Shown here piece by piece: positions 4,545 to 6,885 of a stretch of DNA of 6,885 bases. This DNA is from Nitrospina sp. (GTDB lineage: Bacteria > Nitrospinota > Nitrospinia > Nitrospinales > Nitrospinaceae), in assembly GCA_004357365.1 (NCBI GenBank), contig SMVT01000152.1, forward strand, positions 1 to 6,885, read 5' to 3'. Within the stretch, counting starts at the first letter, position 1. The number at the start of each line of letters is the position of its first letter. Position numbers and translations under genes: made by a program. The notes below the pieces were generated by a model, which saw only the letters and a list, made by a program, of their open reading frames with translations, was not told where the DNA came from and did no database searches.

Positions 4545-5639
4545 ATGTCCCAGCCCACCGGAAAAACATCGCAGTACGAACAAAGCGGCGTCAGCCAGTC
4601 GGGCGCCGAATCCGCGTTGGACGGTTTGTTGAAGCATATTCTGCCCACGCACAAGTTCAGTGAACGCTACCCGTTGAAAGTGGACATCGGTTATTTCGCC
4701 AACGTCATCGATATGGGCAACGGCGAGGGCATCGCGTTCTGCACCGACGGCGTCGGCACCAAGGTACGGGTTGCGGAGTTGATGAACCAGTACGACACCC
4801 TCGGCATCGACTGTGTGGCGATGAATGTCAACGACCTCATCTGCCTCGGCGCGCGGCCGGTGAGCATGGTGGACTATATCGGCTGTTCGCATACCGACCC
4901 GAAAGTGTTCGAGGAGTTGGGACGCGGCCTCGCCGAAGGCGCGCGGCAGGCCCAGATCAGCATTTCCGGCGGGGAGATTTCGCAGGTGAAGGAGATCGTC
5001 ACCGGTATCGACCTCATCGGCGCCGCCATCGGCCACGTGAAGCTCGATCAGATCAACACCGGGCAGAACATCCAGCCCGGCAACCTGATCCTCGGTCTGG
5101 CTGCCAGCGGCGTGCATTCCAACGGCCTGACCCTGGCGCGCCGGGTTCTGCTGGGGGAAACGTTGGACGAACAGAAGGGAAAGGTCAACCAGTACGAAGA
5201 GTCGCTGGGCCGCACCCTCGGCGCGGAACTGCTGGAGCCGAGCCGCATTTACGTCCAGCCGGTGATGGCCATGCTGGAGGCCGGAATCGATATCCGGGCC
5301 ATGGTGCATATCACCGGCGGCGGCCTCACCAACCTCAACCGCGTGCAGACCGGCAACATCCGTTTCGTGATCGATCCCCTGCCCGACCTGTTACCGGTGT
5401 ATGAGCTGATTCAGGAAGCAGGCGGGATCAGCGACGCGGAAATGTACGAAGTATTCAACATGGGCACCGGATTCTGCGTGATCGTCGACCACGCTAACGA
5501 CGCCGGTCAGGTCCACACCCTCTGCAAACAATACGGCATCTCCTGCCACGGCATCGGCCAGGTGGAACCCTGGACTGGCAAGGAAGTGTTCATCCCCTCC
5601 AAAAATCTGAAAAGCTCCGGGTCGGGTTTTAGCGTCTGA
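4545..5639 (+). CDS. purM: Phosphoribosylformylglycinamidine cyclo-ligase (AIR synthetase)
   Basis: PurM closes FGAM to aminoimidazole ribotide using ATP, the fifth step of purine synthesis, in the cytoplasm as a dimer. The 364 residues carry the family landmarks in order: YEQSGV near the start (11-16), DGVGTK (68-73), MNVND (93-97), DY (110-111), SGGE (141-144), SGVHSNG (188-194), LLEPSRIY (229-236), HITGGG (255-260) and EMYEVFNMG (299-307). Length is slightly above the 345 of E. coli. The wording of several segments (VSMVDYIG, ELIQEAGGISDAEMYEVFNMGTGF) is closer to archaeal and deep-branching bacterial PurM, judged from memory. The ATG at 4545 fits the family N-terminus, but no Shine-Dalgarno precedes it. 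No other pur gene adjoins. The stop lies 18 bases from that of the convergent histidine kinase. Confidence 0.96.
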   Translation: MSQPTGKTSQYEQSGVSQSGAESALDGLLKHILPTHKFSERYPLKVDIGYFANVIDMGNGEGIAFCTDGVGTKVRVAELMNQYDTLGIDCVAMNVNDLICLGARPVSMVDYIGCSHTDPKVFEELGRGLAEGARQAQISISGGEISQVKEIVTGIDLIGAAIGHVKLDQINTGQNIQPGNLILGLAASGVHSNGLTLARRVLLGETLDEQKGKVNQYEESLGRTLGAELLEPSRIYVQPVMAMLEAGIDIRAMVHITGGGLTNLNRVQTGNIRFVIDPLPDLLPVYELIQEAGGISDAEMYEVFNMGTGFCVIVDHANDAGQVHTLCKQYGISCHGIGQVEPWTGKEVFIPSKNLKSSGSGFSV

Positions 5640-5657
5640 CCGGAGGAAACGGGTGCA
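5640..5657. other. 18-base gap between convergent purM and histidine kinase genes
   Basis: The stop codons face each other across 18 bases. Only a 4-bp hairpin spans the junction (GGTG 5652-5655 with CACC 5661-5664) and no T-tract is seen. GAGGAAAC occurs twice, at 5643-5650 and 5665-5672. No adequate terminator serves either gene, so their transcripts may overlap at the 3' ends. Confidence 0.4.
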
Positions 5658-6869
5658 TTACACCGAGGAAACCTGCGGGGATTGCTCATTCCGGTTTCTT
5701 GGGGCCTTGTGTTGTTCCGGCAGGGTGATGATGAACGAGGTGCCTTTGTTGGGTTGGCTGGCCACGTGGATGGACCCGGCGTGGCGGTCGACGATTTTTT
5801 TACAGATGGCGAGGCCCATGCCGGATCCTTCGAACAGGCCTCCGCTGCTTCCTCTTTCGAACGGTTGAAAGACGCGGCTGATCTGGTGGGGCTCGATACC
5901 GATGCCATTGTCGCGCACCATGATTTCCCAGAACCCGTCGCGCAACGGGCGGCTGGTGACCGTCACCACCGGCGGCACTCCGTCCCGATGATATTTGAGG
6001 GCGTTGCCGATCAGGTTCTGGAGCAATTGCCGCATCTGAGTGGCATCCGCCTCCAGGGTCGGCAGGTGATCGATATTCAATTGGGCATTGGATTGGGCGA
6101 TCCGGGCTTCCAGATCTTCGGCCACTTCCTGGGCCAGTGTCTGCAGATTCACGGTTTGAAAGGGCCGGCCGCCGGTGGCGATAGCGGACAACTTCAGCAA
6201 GTCCTCAATAAACCCCTGCATCCGCCGGGCGGCTTTTCTCATGCGGTCCAGGTAATCGTGGCTTTTGACGTCTTGTGAGGAAATCTTGTCCTCCAGCCGG
6301 TCGCCGAACATCACGATCTTGCGCAACGGCTCCTGGAGATCGTGCGACGCGATGGCAGCGAAATCCATCAGTTCCCTGTTGCTTCGTTTAAGCTCCTCGG
6401 TTCTTTCCGCGACCCGTTCCTCCAGCCGGAAACTGTAATCCCGCAACTGGCGGTTGGAAATGCTGAGCAATTCCCGTTCGTGATTCAGGTCCTCGCGGAG
6501 CCGCTGGCTGGCCTGTAACTCGCGCCGGAGGTTTTCCGAAAGCGTGCCGATCAGCCACGCCGCCAGAATCAGAAATCCTCCCCACACGGTGAGATTGAGG
6601 TTGGCTTCAAACGCATCGCCGGCGGAGTAATATTTGTTCCCGTCCGCCAGGATGAACACCCAGACCATGAGAATGATGAAAAACGCTCCCAGAATGGCGA
6701 ATCGCTTGCCGATGTAGTAGCCCGCCAGCACCACCAGAAGGTAAAACATATCGAGAAAAGCCAGTTTGTTGGCATAAACGAAATAGTTGACAAAAACGAC
6801 AGCACCTAAAATAGAGAGTACGATCGTATCTTTAATATGTTTTAAGAGGTATTGTTTAATCCGGTCCAT
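5658..6869 (-). CDS. Membrane sensor histidine kinase (403 aa)
   Basis: This is a complete inner-membrane kinase. Hydrophobic segments at about residues 15-33, 40-53, 56-76 and 93-110 form a compact sensor with almost no periplasmic domain. A long coiled coil (about 111-168) includes HERELLSISNRQLRDY and RVAERTEELKRSNREL. The HisKA domain has phospho-acceptor H176 in ASHDLQEPLRK. The ATPase domain has an N-box (N285, N289), a G1 box DNGIGI (320-325), an F-box FQPFERG (334-340) and a G2 box GSGMGL (348-353). All catalytic motifs are intact. No receiver or HAMP domain is present and no response regulator lies in the window, so the partner is elsewhere. An in-frame TGA 15 bases upstream fixes the start at 6869, which has no clear Shine-Dalgarno. 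It is a paralogue of the gene cut at the left edge. The signal is unknown. Confidence 0.95.
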   Translation of the reverse strand: MDRIKQYLLKHIKDTIVLSILGAVVFVNYFVYANKLAFLDMFYLLVVLAGYYIGKRFAILGAFFIILMVWVFILADGNKYYSAGDAFEANLNLTVWGGFLILAAWLIGTLSENLRRELQASQRLREDLNHERELLSISNRQLRDYSFRLEERVAERTEELKRSNRELMDFAAIASHDLQEPLRKIVMFGDRLEDKISSQDVKSHDYLDRMRKAARRMQGFIEDLLKLSAIATGGRPFQTVNLQTLAQEVAEDLEARIAQSNAQLNIDHLPTLEADATQMRQLLQNLIGNALKYHRDGVPPVVTVTSRPLRDGFWEIMVRDNGIGIEPHQISRVFQPFERGSSGGLFEGSGMGLAICKKIVDRHAGSIHVASQPNKGTSFIITLPEQHKAPRNRNEQSPQVSSV

Positions 6870-6885
6870 TGGCTTTGTTTTTCAA

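Noticed and set aside
4470..5309. A 279-codon open frame on the minus strand opposite purM
   Set aside because: It is antisense to PurM with all family motifs; the His- and Asp-rich composition is typical of a reverse-frame artefact.
3016..5639. gdhA and purM as one operon
   Set aside because: A 104-base gap with an extended -10 box just before purM and no shared pathway makes this uncertain; it is not excluded.

Overview
The window is an ordinary-looking bacterial chromosomal segment of fairly high G+C (by eye in the high fifties percent) with seven genes. Five are on the minus strand and two on the plus strand. Membrane-anchored TPR proteins, sensor kinases with a SHDLQEP H-box, an animal-like glutamate dehydrogenase and an archaeal-flavoured PurM suggest a Gram-negative, deep-branching lineage such as Nitrospinota or a relative. 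That placement is inference from style only; nothing here fixes the taxon.

Layout: (1) Bases 1-452, minus strand, hold the 5' part of a membrane sensor gene that runs off the left edge. It is a clear paralogue of the complete histidine kinase at the right edge. (2) Bases 695-1048 and 1135-2052, minus strand, encode two TPR proteins, one small and soluble and one membrane-anchored, that share a C-terminal module. (3) Bases 2325-2744, minus strand, encode a YjbQ/UPF0047 protein, flanked by small palindromic repeats. (4) Bases 3016-4440, plus strand, encode a glutamate dehydrogenase. (5) Bases 4545-5639, plus strand, encode PurM (AIR synthetase). (6) Bases 5658-6869, minus strand, encode the full-length membrane histidine kinase, convergent with purM with only 18 bases between the stop codons.

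Functionally, gdhA (glutamate/ammonia interconversion) and purM (purine synthesis) are housekeeping nitrogen metabolism. The TPR pair probably works as protein-protein scaffolds at the membrane. The two paralogous sensors probably read related membrane or redox signals and pass them to partners outside the window. No mobile element, CRISPR array, tRNA or rRNA was seen.

I see no self-evident new multi-gene system. The points most worth a second look are an antenna-like insertion in the glutamate dehydrogenase, the duplicated sensor module at both window edges, two palindromes placed like operators at promoters, a template-strand G-quadruplex motif just after a TPR gene, and palindromic repeats around yjbQ.
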